DNA of 64,000 nt from Gymnorhina tibicen (taxonomy: Eukaryota; Chordata; Aves; Passeriformes; Artamidae): contig VXAZ01006807.1 in the NCBI GenBank assembly GCA_013399875.1, positions 620,001 to 684,000 of the forward strand, in the 5' to 3' direction. The notes below the pieces were generated by a model, which ran no database searches, was not told the DNA's origin, and was given only the letters and a program-made list of their open reading frames with translations. This document shows, one piece after another, positions 25,829 to 37,200 of the stretch. The translations under genes were made by a program, and so were the position numbers. Position 1 is the stretch's first letter. Each line of letters starts with the position of its first letter.

Positions 25829-26284
25829 ATGATTGATAAAGCACTGTCTGAATATCTAAAGCATGCAGTGAAAAGACAAAAATTCAATCCCGAACCTAAT
25901 CTGAGCCTTGTCCATACATCAAATTCACATCCTGATAATAGGACTGGTTTAGAAAGAGTGAGCAACAGTGAATACACTGAAATTATTTCAAGAGATCTTT
26001 ATAGCAAATTACCTTACAATGTACTCTTTCAGCAATTCGGGGGCCAGGCAAGATCTTTTTTGACTGTTTTAAACATACTGGGCTTTAACAGCATTTATAA
26101 GCAAGGCTTGTGTTCTGTTGGAGCTGTAGAGAACCAAATTGCTGCACACTGGGACTCCCCAGTAACGCCCATCTGTCTTCCACCTGCTTCCAGTACCGTG
26201 GATGGTAGCAGGAACTGCCTGATTTTTCTTTTATTTTTTTTTCATAAACACAGTATTAGAAGCACACAAGGAAAGGAAACTTAA
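25829..26284 (+). other. 151-aa open reading frame, unidentified, doubtful
   Basis: The ATG has an A at -3 (ACCATGA), a fair initiation context. The first 70 residues are charged and protein-like; the tail is hydrophobic (LIFLLFFF) and encoded by a T-rich tract. No domain is recognisable. There are no promoter motifs close upstream and no polyadenylation signal close downstream. Chance is the likelier explanation. Confidence 0.12.
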
Positions 26285-27586
26285 GAAATTAACAACCATA
26301 GTGGATAACAAACATTTTAGCCACAAGGAATCCTCTACAAGAAGCAACAACCAGGCTCTGGACAAATGCTACCAACAAATTAAGGTTTGGTTGCTTTGCA
26401 TGAACGTATCTATTCATCACAAAAAATCAAACCCATAATGCTGAGCATTAGAAACAAAGTGTGAATCTTAGTGTGGAACTAAGCCATTATCTCTTCCAGA
26501 ACACTTTTTCCATTTAGTAAAATATCCACTGCTGCTATAAATTGCTAAAGTGGAAAAAGTAGTCAGAAATAAAGGCACACAATTTTTAGTTTTTCTTGTC
26601 ATTGCTGTTAAGTAGAAATATTTTCAGCCTGCAACCAAAAGAATAATTTATGTCAGAGGAAAGGAAAATAGTATGAAGAATTTAAAGACATTTCATAACT
26701 TTGATATTTAATTCTTATATATAATAAACACATGTTAGATGATTGCAACAATATGCCTACTTAAGTGACTTATTTCAGCTAAATTAAAAGGTTAATTATA
26801 AGGCTTGGATAATTATGGAAAATGAAAAAAAAATACAAAAACCCATCATGAATCTGAAAGATGACATCTTTATTTCAAGACTAAAGCCACAAACCTTGTT
26901 GTTTACAAATGGGTATATGTTCATTTTATGAGATGGTGCCAAAAAGAAGGTCATGATTAGAGCAGTAAGGAACCACTAACATTAGTTAGATTCTACTTTA
27001 TTCAGATCAGGAAAGAAAAAGTGAGTATAAACTAATTTCATCCTTCAAGCATAGAGGTTACTTCAAGGACCTGAAACAGGAGAGAAGTGCATATTTTCAT
27101 CAACTCACTCAGTAAAATGCGTTCAGTCTATCACAAGCAAAATCAAACTGATGACTGCTTGACACTGTTATGAATCAAGTGGGGTTGGATTACTGCCCAA
27201 TGAAACACTTTTCATCTCTACCTGAAAACAAAAGCAGTAAACCAGGTAGGGAACTCCAACCCTTGATATAAATGGGTGTTTGTCTCTACTTAGTTCACAA
27301 GCTGACTTTTGTTTACCTGGCCATGCGCATCTTTTGACTTTTGAGTGTGGATGGTCCCAAATGTCCCAGGCATGGCCAGTCCAGCCACACTGATTCCAGT
27401 GGGACTCCTTCCAAATTGCTAAAAGCACAGGACTCCTATAGTGCAGAGCCAAAGAAAAGCAGCTCAGAACTCAGAAAAGGGCAGCCTTGCCTAAGCCCTA
27501 CACCTCAAACACTGCCTGCCCACTTGCTACAGTGCATTACCAATCCAAGGACATCCATAAGATATTCCAGGTCTGGAGCCAAATGG
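26285..27586. other. Unique AT-rich DNA without a supported gene
   Basis: The 26500-26840 part is very AT-rich, with repeated TTAATTA/TAATTAT cores, and could be a conserved noncoding element. At 27317-27435 a minus-strand open segment has acceptor- and donor-like ends but no recognisable product. Nothing else is visible. Confidence 0.5.
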
Positions 27587-27590
27587 GTAC
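27587..27590. repeat. Target-site duplication of the solo LTR, left copy
   Basis: GTAC immediately precedes the LTR's TG terminus and is repeated exactly at 28035-28038 after the CA terminus. Confidence 0.85.
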
Positions 27591-28034
27591 TGATGCCTTA
27601 GGATTTTAGCTTTTATATTTTTCATGATCTGTAATGCTTTAGTGTCTAACTCTAAGACTCCACGTAGCCTGTTAGCTGCCGTTCTCCCATTCTGGTCAGA
27701 CAAAACAAATCCTCCCTAGGCCTGAACTTCAAGGACGCCTCACTGTCTCAGGCCCTGAAATATGTAAACAAAACCTCTAAAGGGGGGGAACAAACTTGGG
27801 TTAATGACTTAATTACCTGAAATTGTAATTGGAGAATTAACCCTGATATGCAAATGGACCAAACTTATAAAAGTATGAAAACCCGTGACCCAGTCATCTA
27901 TTTTGGGTGTAGCCTTTCTGAAGGCTTTTGACTGCCCAAAGTGCACCTTGGAGGCCCTTCAACAAATACCCGCTTTTATCCTCTTAGTTTTGTCTAGCCA
28001 AACTAAGTTTTCAGGTAGCCCCATCAAGGCGTCA
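27591..28034 (+). mobile_element. Solo LTR of an endogenous retrovirus (444 bp)
   Basis: The left end TGATGCCTTA and the right end CAAGGCGTCA are inverted repeats with 8 of 10 matches, and the element has the TG...CA termini of retroviral LTRs. A perfect 4-bp duplication (GTAC) flanks it, the size known for class I (gammaretrovirus-like) elements. Inside, the order is that of an LTR in plus orientation. An octamer ATGCAAAT (27848) and TATA box TATAAAAG (27866) are followed by a degenerate polyadenylation signal AACAAA (27961), a pyrimidine-rich U5 and then the CA terminus. No gag, pol or env sequence, primer-binding site or second LTR adjoins it, so it arose by recombination between the two LTRs of a provirus. 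The family name cannot be assigned without a repeat library. Confidence 0.88.
27848..27873 (+). promoter_or_regulatory. LTR core promoter: octamer plus TATA box
   Basis: A perfect octamer ATGCAAAT (27848-27855) lies 10 bp upstream of TATAAAAG (27866-27873) inside the U3 part of the solo LTR. Transcription would be expected to start about 25-30 bp downstream, near 27895-27900. Confidence 0.65.
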
Positions 28035-28038
28035 GTAC
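28035..28038. repeat. Target-site duplication of the solo LTR, right copy
   Basis: GTAC directly follows the LTR's CA terminus and equals the left flank at 27587-27590. Confidence 0.85.
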
Positions 28039-29589
28039 AACTAGCCTGTGAAGGAAGAATGGCTTGTGCAGGAAACAAAGCAGGAGGAATAAGTACTGCA
28101 AGACTCACAGCTTTGCCACTTGGCTACGAAAGCCCCAGCCATGTGCAGCAATGAGCCCTGAGCGAGGAACCCAGCAGCTGAAAACGCTCAGCCCTCCAAG
28201 CTGCAGTGACTGTTCCTGAGAACAGACCCACAGTTGTCAACGTTAACACAATTTCACACTGTCTCTAATCACATTTTAATTTTAAAATAGCACATTTCCA
28301 ATGGTGCATTTCTATTCCTTCCCGTTTTACATGGAATTTGCATTTCTTAGAAGCAACTGGCTGCTCTGGGCTCACACACTTTGCTTGAGTCATACATTAA
28401 AACCTGCTCTGCTGTTAAACGGCCGTTCCCTTTTCATTAGATCCAACAGGAACCAGAAACGCAAATGCGCCAATCTAAAAAGGGTAGGTTTGCATCCGAT
28501 TCTTTGCAGACACAAAATAACAAGCAAATATAAATGTATCAAAAAGCAGCAATGAAAGCCACATTTTCTTCCAAGTTCTCACTCTTATTTTTCGGTACTT
28601 GATTGCCTAGAAACCACGATAAATGAAGCTCTAAGAATACAATAACTAGAAAAATGATTGCAGCACGGAACAGGTAATTTGCATTCTATATTTAGCACAT
28701 ATGCTAACCATGTTAGTGGTGACATGAACAGCTATTAGAAATGCCTAAAAGTGTCTCAACCAGAGCTTTTGCAACTAAGTTTTTCATGGTAAACACAAGA
28801 TGAAATATTTAATATTCAGAGTTTATAATTCGGAAGAGCTTGCCTCTCAGACTCTTCATCACAGTTTATCATAAGTGTACAACAGGTTTTATTTTAGCCA
28901 GTGGATGGAAATACCTTGAAGCTACTAGCTGTAGAGAAATACATAAATAATTATTTGTTTGTATTTAAAGAACAAATGGAGATACATTCCTAGACTGGTA
29001 GATTAAAAATACAAGATTAGAACCTGTCTCTCCTCCCTCTGGAGCAGGGAACACAAGACAATTTGCTAACAGACAGATAAATCAGCATCACTTTCAGGAT
29101 GAAAGAACTACGTTTGCACTAGCAAGGAAGATGCTAAAAAGTAAATGTAATTAAGTCTACAGAGTAGCACCTAAGATGGGAAGGTATTGGATTTCCACAG
29201 ACTTGGGAAGTTACTTGCTTTCTGTGGCAAAAGGCAGGAGCTCTGCTTCTTCTCTCTGCTACACGGTAGATGAAGTGAGGAGGACAGCCCATGACTCCAG
29301 CCCTGTGCTGGGCTGCCCGGGGACTTGTGCTAAAGACATGGAGGTGAGGAGGCAGTATCTTGGTGGGAGTACAGTTTGCCATCTTGAGACAAGCACTCCT
29401 TCCTTAAGAAACTTATAGTTGGGATGAAACTCCCTCACCCCAAAATAATATGGCATCTTAACACAGGAAAAAATCCTGTGTTACTAGGAATCACCTTAAA
29501 ACTGGTTCTGAAGGAGCAGCTGATGAGCCTTCTCAGCTGAGAGGAATACTGAGATACAAGCCTACGTAATTACCACCATCCTAATTCCT
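28039..29589. other. Unique DNA without a supported gene
   Basis: The 28540-28760 part is AT-rich and repeat-free, with GGTAATTTGCAT and other homeodomain/POU-like words; it may be a conserved element. The 29170-29400 part is more GC-rich, with frames open on both strands. No gene or repeat was recognised. Confidence 0.55.
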
Positions 29590-29850
29590 TCACTGTGTTT
29601 GGGGCATCCCAGCAGAGAGCAGAGAAGCAGCGCAGCACCATTTGAAGGGCAGAACCCAGCACAGCAAGCTGCCAGGGCTGCAGCCTGGTCCCCTGCCATG
29701 CCTTGGAGGGCACGACCCAGAGCAGCCTCTCCCCTCTCAGCACGAGGCAGCGGCAGCCAAACCTCCCCGCGGAGGCAGAGCCGCGTTGGCCGTGCTGGGG
29801 AAGCGCTGCAGACACCCCACAACAGGGAACCCTTCCACAAGGGCCTAATG
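29590..29850. other. Small CpG-richer island
   Basis: This is the most GC-rich unique patch in the window. CpG dinucleotides cluster at 29735-29810, where I count about eight in roughly 75 bp, including a CCGCGG. Three overlapping frames of 92-112 aa on both strands reflect lack of stops in GC-rich DNA. It could be a weak promoter of a noncoding RNA. No TATA box or splice donor is obvious. Confidence 0.4.
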
Positions 29851-31210
29851 CCTTACAAGCTCCATTACCACAGGAAATCGATGAGGCCTGCCCTTCCAAG
29901 CCATTCATAAAATTAAACCTAATATGGTGTCAAGTACACACTGAAAACAAACAAGAGAGGAAAATAAAAATTCAAAGCCTCTCTCCCTGATCTCCTGAGC
30001 TAAATAATCCAAGATCCTGCAGAGAACAGACATGCTGTAAGATGAATTTAGGCTGATGTTGCTGAGATGTAGGATGATGCTTTTCTTTCAGTAGACCTTC
30101 CAACAAAAATCTTCTGATGTTTTTCCTCATTAGGTAACCAATTTGCATTGCTATTAGCTAGCCACACAGTTCAGAAAACTTGCTTCACATTTCAAATTCA
30201 TATATCCTGCCAAAATGTACTTCAAGTGTAGGTGTAAGAAGAGAAAAATATAGCCTTTTTATTTTTGAAAAGAAAGAAAATATGAAACAGGGAAAATATT
30301 ACTTAAACAGTGGAATATAATTCATCACCAGGTTCATGAAAAAAAAAGGGTGAAGACACACATTATAACCAATTCTCCACAGAAATCAATTTTACTTTCA
30401 AAAAAAAAAAAAAGACTGCCAGGTTTGCTCTTCCCATTTGCCTTCAGAACTGCTACCATTTCTGCCTCCTAACACTAATAAAATGGGGAGGAGAATGAAA
30501 CATTGTTCCCTTAGTACCTTTTATGGAAGAAGCAATACACAACATCAATCAATGTTTTCTCAAGGAAGCCTGAAAGGAGCTTCCGATCCTTCATCAGTCT
30601 GGCTTGAGTGCAAGTATTCTTTGCCACTGCAAGAAGAGTCTGAACCTGAACCACAACAGTTCTTTCAGCAGTGGAGATGACCACGCCTCCATCAGGGTGG
30701 GTTTGCTACGAGTGGTGATTCCTCTTTTGCTACCAAGCAAAAGCTGCTGACAATTTTAAGGCTTTTTGTGCACTAGTACACAGTTTTCTGTGTATTACAC
30801 AGGCATTACGTAAAAATACTTATAAGTTTGTGACTGGTGTTTGTTTTAGAGTAACTGAAAGTATCTTACTGCATCCGCAGAGGAGGCAAAGCAACAACTG
30901 TATCAAGCACCTTGATTCCACCCAATCTAGCCACTTTGATTGTAAGATCCAGAAACGGCTTTTTCAGGCTTTTGATTTCTGCTCACTGAAAAGATTTATG
31001 ACAGCAACACACGTCATGATACAGATCCTAACAACTTGACAAAGAAATACACTGTTGATATTGCCCGCAATTACTTCAATCACTTTGCCTTCACTTAGAA
31101 CATTTGGACATGAACATATGAGCACCTATGAACAGAAATCTTCCCACCCTGACAGGCAAAGCTTCAGTTTAAAATTTTGAGTTTAAATTAAATAGTTAAA
31201 TTAAAGAGTT
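29851..31210. other. Unique DNA; A14 tract at 30400-30413
   Basis: It holds a 14-base A run and short open frames only. No repeat family or exon could be recognised. Confidence 0.55.
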
Positions 31211-31232
31211 AAATTTAAATTTAAATTTAAAA
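31211..31232. repeat. (AAATTT)3 AT-rich tandem repeat
   Basis: Three perfect AAATTT units plus a partial unit lie within a longer TTAAATTAAA-rich stretch beginning near 31180. This would be easily melted DNA. Confidence 0.85.
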
Positions 31233-34200
31233 TAATGAGTTTCTTACTGCACCGTGATCCTGAATAAACATCTCTTAGAGCATTTCACTACTAACTCCAG
31301 AAAGTATCATTAATACCTTACCAATGAAATAGTCACCAAATCTACACCTCCACAGTATCTGAAAACAGTAGCCATTAGTGGAATTTTAGTGCAAATTTTA
31401 ATTTACAATATAACACTGAGCTAGCAAATGGAAACAAACACTACAAACAGAACAAGCTCTGCTCCTAAAGGAATTCTGTGGCTCAGGCAAGAACTGAGAA
31501 CATGTTTATGAAGACTCTCTATCCACATATCCTTTCTAGAAACACAATCTTTTTATGAAATATGTGATTCCTATTTTTGCTCTATATTCCATGAGGATGT
31601 CATGCTCAGAAAGAAATGGCAGTTTTAGTAAAGTACATCAAGAAAAATCCAAGAGCTTATTCTGTCTATCTGTTTTGATCTGCTGAGAGTTCCTAAGACA
31701 CAGGGCATTTGTCACTCTGAAGTTATTTTTAAGTAGAAGTCATGTACATTTTCCACAGAAAAAGAAATCAAGGAAAAAAAAGTATCATGCACTTAATGAG
31801 TAATTAAGATAACAAACTGAAGGAATTTTCACACCTCATTGGGCTAAGGACTTTTTACAGAATAATCCCTGCAAGTTTTACTTGGAACCTTTACAGAATT
31901 GTATTATCCTTTCGAAAAGCCTGCAAGTAATTGGTAATGGCCTCAATGCCTGTTTGCAAATAATGAACTTTAGTTTTTCCTAACTACTACACCTTATGCT
32001 CTAAGAAATTGCATAGTAAGCTAATTCATCACTATGCAATGTATAGAGGAAGATAATTAAAGAATCTAGCTTTTATTTATTGAGTGATTTCTTAGTTTAG
32101 TCACAAAAGGTGCTGTGCCTAAATGAACTGAGTATGCTTTCACAGTCATCAGAAATAACCAAACGAGCTATAGGGCAGGACCTTCAAGGTCCTAGTCTCT
32201 GTAATTTAAACTTAGACATAAATTCTATGGAAGAAGTTAAGTTTCATTAATAACCCACCATGACACCACACACAAACCCAAGGCCACCAAGATGAGGCAA
32301 TGGTGAACTGCAGTGGGCTTCCCAAACACAAGGCAGAGGATTCTCACGCAAAGCTTCAAAGTAACTAAAATAGTGCCAGTCTCACTCGTCTTACTCGTGG
32401 GAAACAGCCTTTGAGGAAAAGAAGTCACATTATGTCCTTTGCTTATTTTGTGAAAGAAGCAAGGTGGGAAAATGGAGCTCAACCCTGAAGACAATTTCAC
32501 TAGTAATAATACTTTTAAGCATTAAATGCAACTCCCAGAGCTTTCATTCTGTCAGACAATAAGTCAGTATTAAATATTATCAGTTACGTCTGTAGGAAAT
32601 GCTAAAGAGTAAACTCAATTTCAGTCCGAAAATAAGAAAAAGAATCATAGAACGAGCAGTAATTCAAATGCCTGATTTCTCCTTACAGTATAAAGAGGTA
32701 TCAAAACTGAGATTTGTGAAGAGTTAGGAAGAAAGTTAAGCTCTACAATAAAGAGAAGATAATCCCATGCATTCAATGAGCTACTGACCCATTTCCTATC
32801 CAAGATCCTCATATAAATAGACCTTCCTCTCTTATCAATGCACAGATCACACCGATATTGCAAACACCTGGCAACACTGCTGAGGGCCGGGGAGGTACCT
32901 CATTCCCATTCTGCACACCAGGAACTGGTGTCAGAGCTGTCTGCAGCAGAAAATCAGCCTGAGGCTTTCTACCTCCTAGGCTAACTCCCTAGGCACAGAA
33001 AATCCCTCCTTCTTAAGGAGACCTGTTACAGTAATACACAAAGTCCCTTGCATCACATGTTATCTGAGGGTTAAGATCTGTAGATAACACAGGTCACTTC
33101 AGTTTGCAATTCAACCCCTTTGCCAGAACAGATTTATTTTCTAGCTAACACCAATTAACCCAGTTAAATAGATTGAATCTATTACTGGGGTGGGAAGTTG
33201 CCACAAGGAAAACCGAAACATCCTCCAGAGTTTTCTTCTGGGATGAAGTCTTACAAGGCAAAAACACGGGATGCACCAGAGTGTGACAGCATCACAGGGA
33301 AGGAAGCCAAAATATTAGCTGTGGCATACAGATTTGGAAAGACACAGATTTGGTTATGATAATTGCTTTTATACAGACACTTTGGCATAGTACTATTTGA
33401 GATTAATGAACAGAGATAAGATTTAACAAAATCAGTTCCACCTATTGCCTGCTCTGGCTCAAAAATATTTAGAAGGAAGTGCCTCCAAATGTAGTGAGCA
33501 CTGAGAAGAAAAAGGACCCCTAACGTCCTAAACATGCCAGAAACCAGATGCAGATGGAAAATTGATCTTCTGTCCTTCATCCGTTTGACTGAAGGCAGAA
33601 ATTGACTTCCTGCAAGTTATTAATTAAATTTACTGGGCAAAAATTAATCCTTTGTGTGTGGCCATCACATTATCTTTCATTATTCAGAAGACTGAAATCA
33701 TACTGTTCTAGCTCACTTCACCTTCATTTCCCCAGTCCTGGAAGAGGGTATACTGAAGTGCTATCCATATCAGGCTAAGCCATTAACAGTGGCATCAATT
33801 ATTGCTCCCGTTCTTGCTTCTGGGTTAATTCCTCTCAGACCTAAGGTTCAGCTTTCCTAAAAGCAGCTATTCATTAAATAAGTTCAGATAAAGCAAAAGG
33901 GACCTCATTCATGAGGTAAACACAAATGAAGCTTAGAGCAGCATTTGGACCACGTCATCTGTAGTGAATGAAATAACAGAAAGAGCTTCAAAAATAGGAG
34001 TGCAATAAATGCCTGTTAAGGACTGGTCCTGGCAGCAGTTGTTGTCCGTGTTGGAAAATGCCCCCTCCAGCTCGGATGCAGCTGGGGCAGCTCTGCTGCA
34101 GAGGGGACAGTGTGTGGCCAAGCCCTGGTCCCACACTTGGGCTCGAGAGGGAGCCTTGGGCTGGAGCTGCTGCTCCAAACGCCCTTCCCCAGCAAGAGGA

Positions 34201-37200
34201 GTTCACAGTCCATGACACTTGTACAGTGCAGGAGGATGGGACAGTCACCATCACAAACTCAGAGAAAAAAAATTAAAGAAAAACAGCCGAATTTTTCAGA
34301 GACTAAAACCATTATCAGTCCACCCTACATTGCCTATGAAAATGTTCTCAAGAACCATGAGAAACATTAGTTTAAAACTACAACAGACATAGCAATGTGC
34401 ACATTACAGGAACTGTTTCATACAGCCCCATTGTTGGAAAAGGTGGTTGTTACCATCCCATCTCTCCAGGATTTAACTACACTCACCACTACCAGCCACT
34501 GAAAATTACTCGCTTACTCGGGCATAAGAACGACAAGATGGTATTACAGTTTTTGGTGTAAAGAATCCTCTCCCTGAGCACTTCCAAGTGACCAAAGACT
34601 CTACAGGCTCAGCTCTGCTCCATATTTCATGAGGAACAAAATATCTGAGAGCAGATTTTCATGTGTTCCCCATTTGCCCACACACGGCTTCACAAAAATG
34701 CACCCTGCAAACACTGGCATGCCAATCGTTCATGCTCACAAACACATTTCTTTTCTGCTGGCACAAGCAGGCTACCTGCAGCTACCTTTTCTGTGCATTG
34801 GTCAGTGTATGCAAAATTTAACACTGTGAAAAACAAGTCCCTTGGATTAGAAAACAGACTGCAATAAAGCAAGAATTGAATTGGCTGATTATCTCAATAT
34901 GTGGTTTTAATTACCTCTAACTCATAGCAGTCTGCTCATTTGCATCCTTCAGATGAGACCTTAACTATCCATACCCTCTGTGCCTGCCTTGGACAAAGAA
35001 GATAGCTTGGGGCTTTTTGGAAAAAAAACAGATTCCTGCCTCGTTTTATTTGGCTGCTACAGTCCTCTGAGGTGGCTGCAATTCAGCAAAGCCATAGGGC
35101 TTGCAGCTTGGGAATTAGGATGGAAATTGTTACATGAATGCAAATACTGTTCCTGGTCTTTTCTTGAAAAAAGCACCTATTTACTCACCAGCCTTAAAAA
35201 TTACATGAGGTTCTAATTAAGGAACAATAAGCCACAGAGAAAAAAACAAAACCTGACAAGAGTAGCCCAAAAGACACAATTTAAGATTAAACAGATCAAA
35301 TAACAATGTTATCATTTAAACCAAAGTTATCTAAAAAGGAACCAAAAGAATAAAGGGAGGATAGAATTTAAAATGAGCTTGGCAGAGTCAAGAGAAAAAG
35401 CAGAGAAAATGAAAGACAAGGTGTTAAGACCTTGGCCACAGGAGCTGATAGGAGTTTACTAGTGAATGAAATCCCAGTTTAACAAAAATGCATTAATACA
35501 GTCTGAATGTGCCTAGCTCTTTGTAGGGCACCCAGAGAGGATTAATCTCCTGCTCCACCTCCTTTTACACAGTAGCCACAATCCAGCCCTTCAAGTCTGA
35601 CTACTGCAAAATGCCAATCAATTTTTATGGGAAGTGGCAGCTTCAAAATTACATTTCATGGCATCTTCTTACTTCAGATAAAACAAATATTCCTTTAGTT
35701 ATGCCATGCTCACAAGAACACCAATTCTGAAGCATCAGGTTTGAATGCTACACAGCAGACACATTACACCATTGGTTTTAGGCACCTGAATTAAGTGTTT
35801 TAAGTTACTGGTAAGGCACTGCTGCAGCTTACAGCCGAAGCACAGTATAGAACCTGACAAGTGTATCTGAAATCCTGTAATTTTAACCTAGTTGTCACTT
35901 CATACTACAGCTAATCAGCCTCCACCAACATGTCACAACTCTCTTTTGCATTTTTAGAAGCCTTCACCTTCCCTTGCTCTTACAAGAACCCTCTCCCCCC
36001 CGCAAGCCACAAGCCTGAGGATGAGGACAGGTGCAAAGTAAGCCCATTACTTAAGAAAGGAAAATCACTTTTAATTACCAGGTTGCAGCCTTAGCTGCAG
36101 AAATGCATAGACCTGTAATTTTGATCTCTGCCTGAAGATATCCTTGGCACTAGGGCAGTCTTCAGCAACACCAGACTGTTTCAGACTGCAGGATGGCAGG
36201 ATCCTGGTTGACAACTGCAGAGTTTTGGATGCATGGAGGGCAGAAGGGTCAGCCAGCAGCCCCTGCAGAGAACAGCTCTGCCCAGGGAGGGAGAGGCCTC
36301 TCCATCTCCACAGGAGGCTGCACCTATGAAGAAGTTTAAAGCTCCTGAAGATTTGCCCAATAAAATCAATTCCAACTCTGTGGAAATAAATCTTAAATTT
36401 GGTACTAAAAGCTAACTCTATTTCCTTCTTGCTGGGAGAAGGATTTCTGCACTGTTTTGTTTGAACTGGTTAGTCACACACCAGGCGGTAACACTAGAGA
36501 AGATAAAATAAACAACAATGAACAGTTCTAAACAACTCAGGATGGTTTCACACAATGCTGGCAGCCAGAGAGAGAACTCAGAGGGTAAAAGCAGCAGGTG
36601 AAGTCGTGGGCTCCAGGCTCAGCTTTACCTTAATGGACAAGCTAGTTTAGAAACAAACTGGCAAATACAGTGACCTCTCTGCCCCGCCCTTACATGCTTA
36701 TCATGTTTTGACTAAAAGGTTGCTTTCAAAAGATGAGCAAGTTCCCAGCACTGCCTCATTAAACCCTCTGCTACTGTTTTCCTGAAGAAAAGTACACAAA
36801 TGGTACATCCTACAAGTTCCATTTCTTTCTAATAATTATACTACAAAAATAGTTTCTTCATATTAAATACTGGCAGGACAGTTCTAAAAGAATCAGTAGC
36901 CAAACACTGCACTTAACATCTGCCATTTTATTAACCACATCTACTTCTACTGAACACGCTATTCAATTTAATAGGCAGTTATAAAATTCTAATAAATCTT
37001 GTGACTGGCACCCATCTCTCTCTATTTTATCTCATGATAGGTTTCTTGCTTGCTATAATTTTGTAGAAATGGTAGCTTTAGTTTTCCAAGACAGTGTTGA
37101 ATTTGAAAAACTAAGATATACACCACACAGTTTCAAGACAAGATAAAAGCACCTCCATTCACAACTGTAACTGACTGTTCCTACTCCGCAGGACACTTCC

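Noticed and set aside
27317..27435. Minus-strand 119-bp open segment with ATAG acceptor and GTAAAC donor
   Set aside because: Splice sites are only fair, the peptide is unrecognised, and such pairs are expected by chance in 64 kb.
27885..28154. 89-aa plus-strand frame downstream of the LTR TATA box
   Set aside because: It lies in the LTR R/U5 region and its flank, and begins at GTG rather than ATG; it is not a retroviral gene.
36144..36420. GC-rich patch with AATAAA that might be an LTR end
   Set aside because: No TATA box at proper distance, no TG...CA termini and no target duplication could be found.
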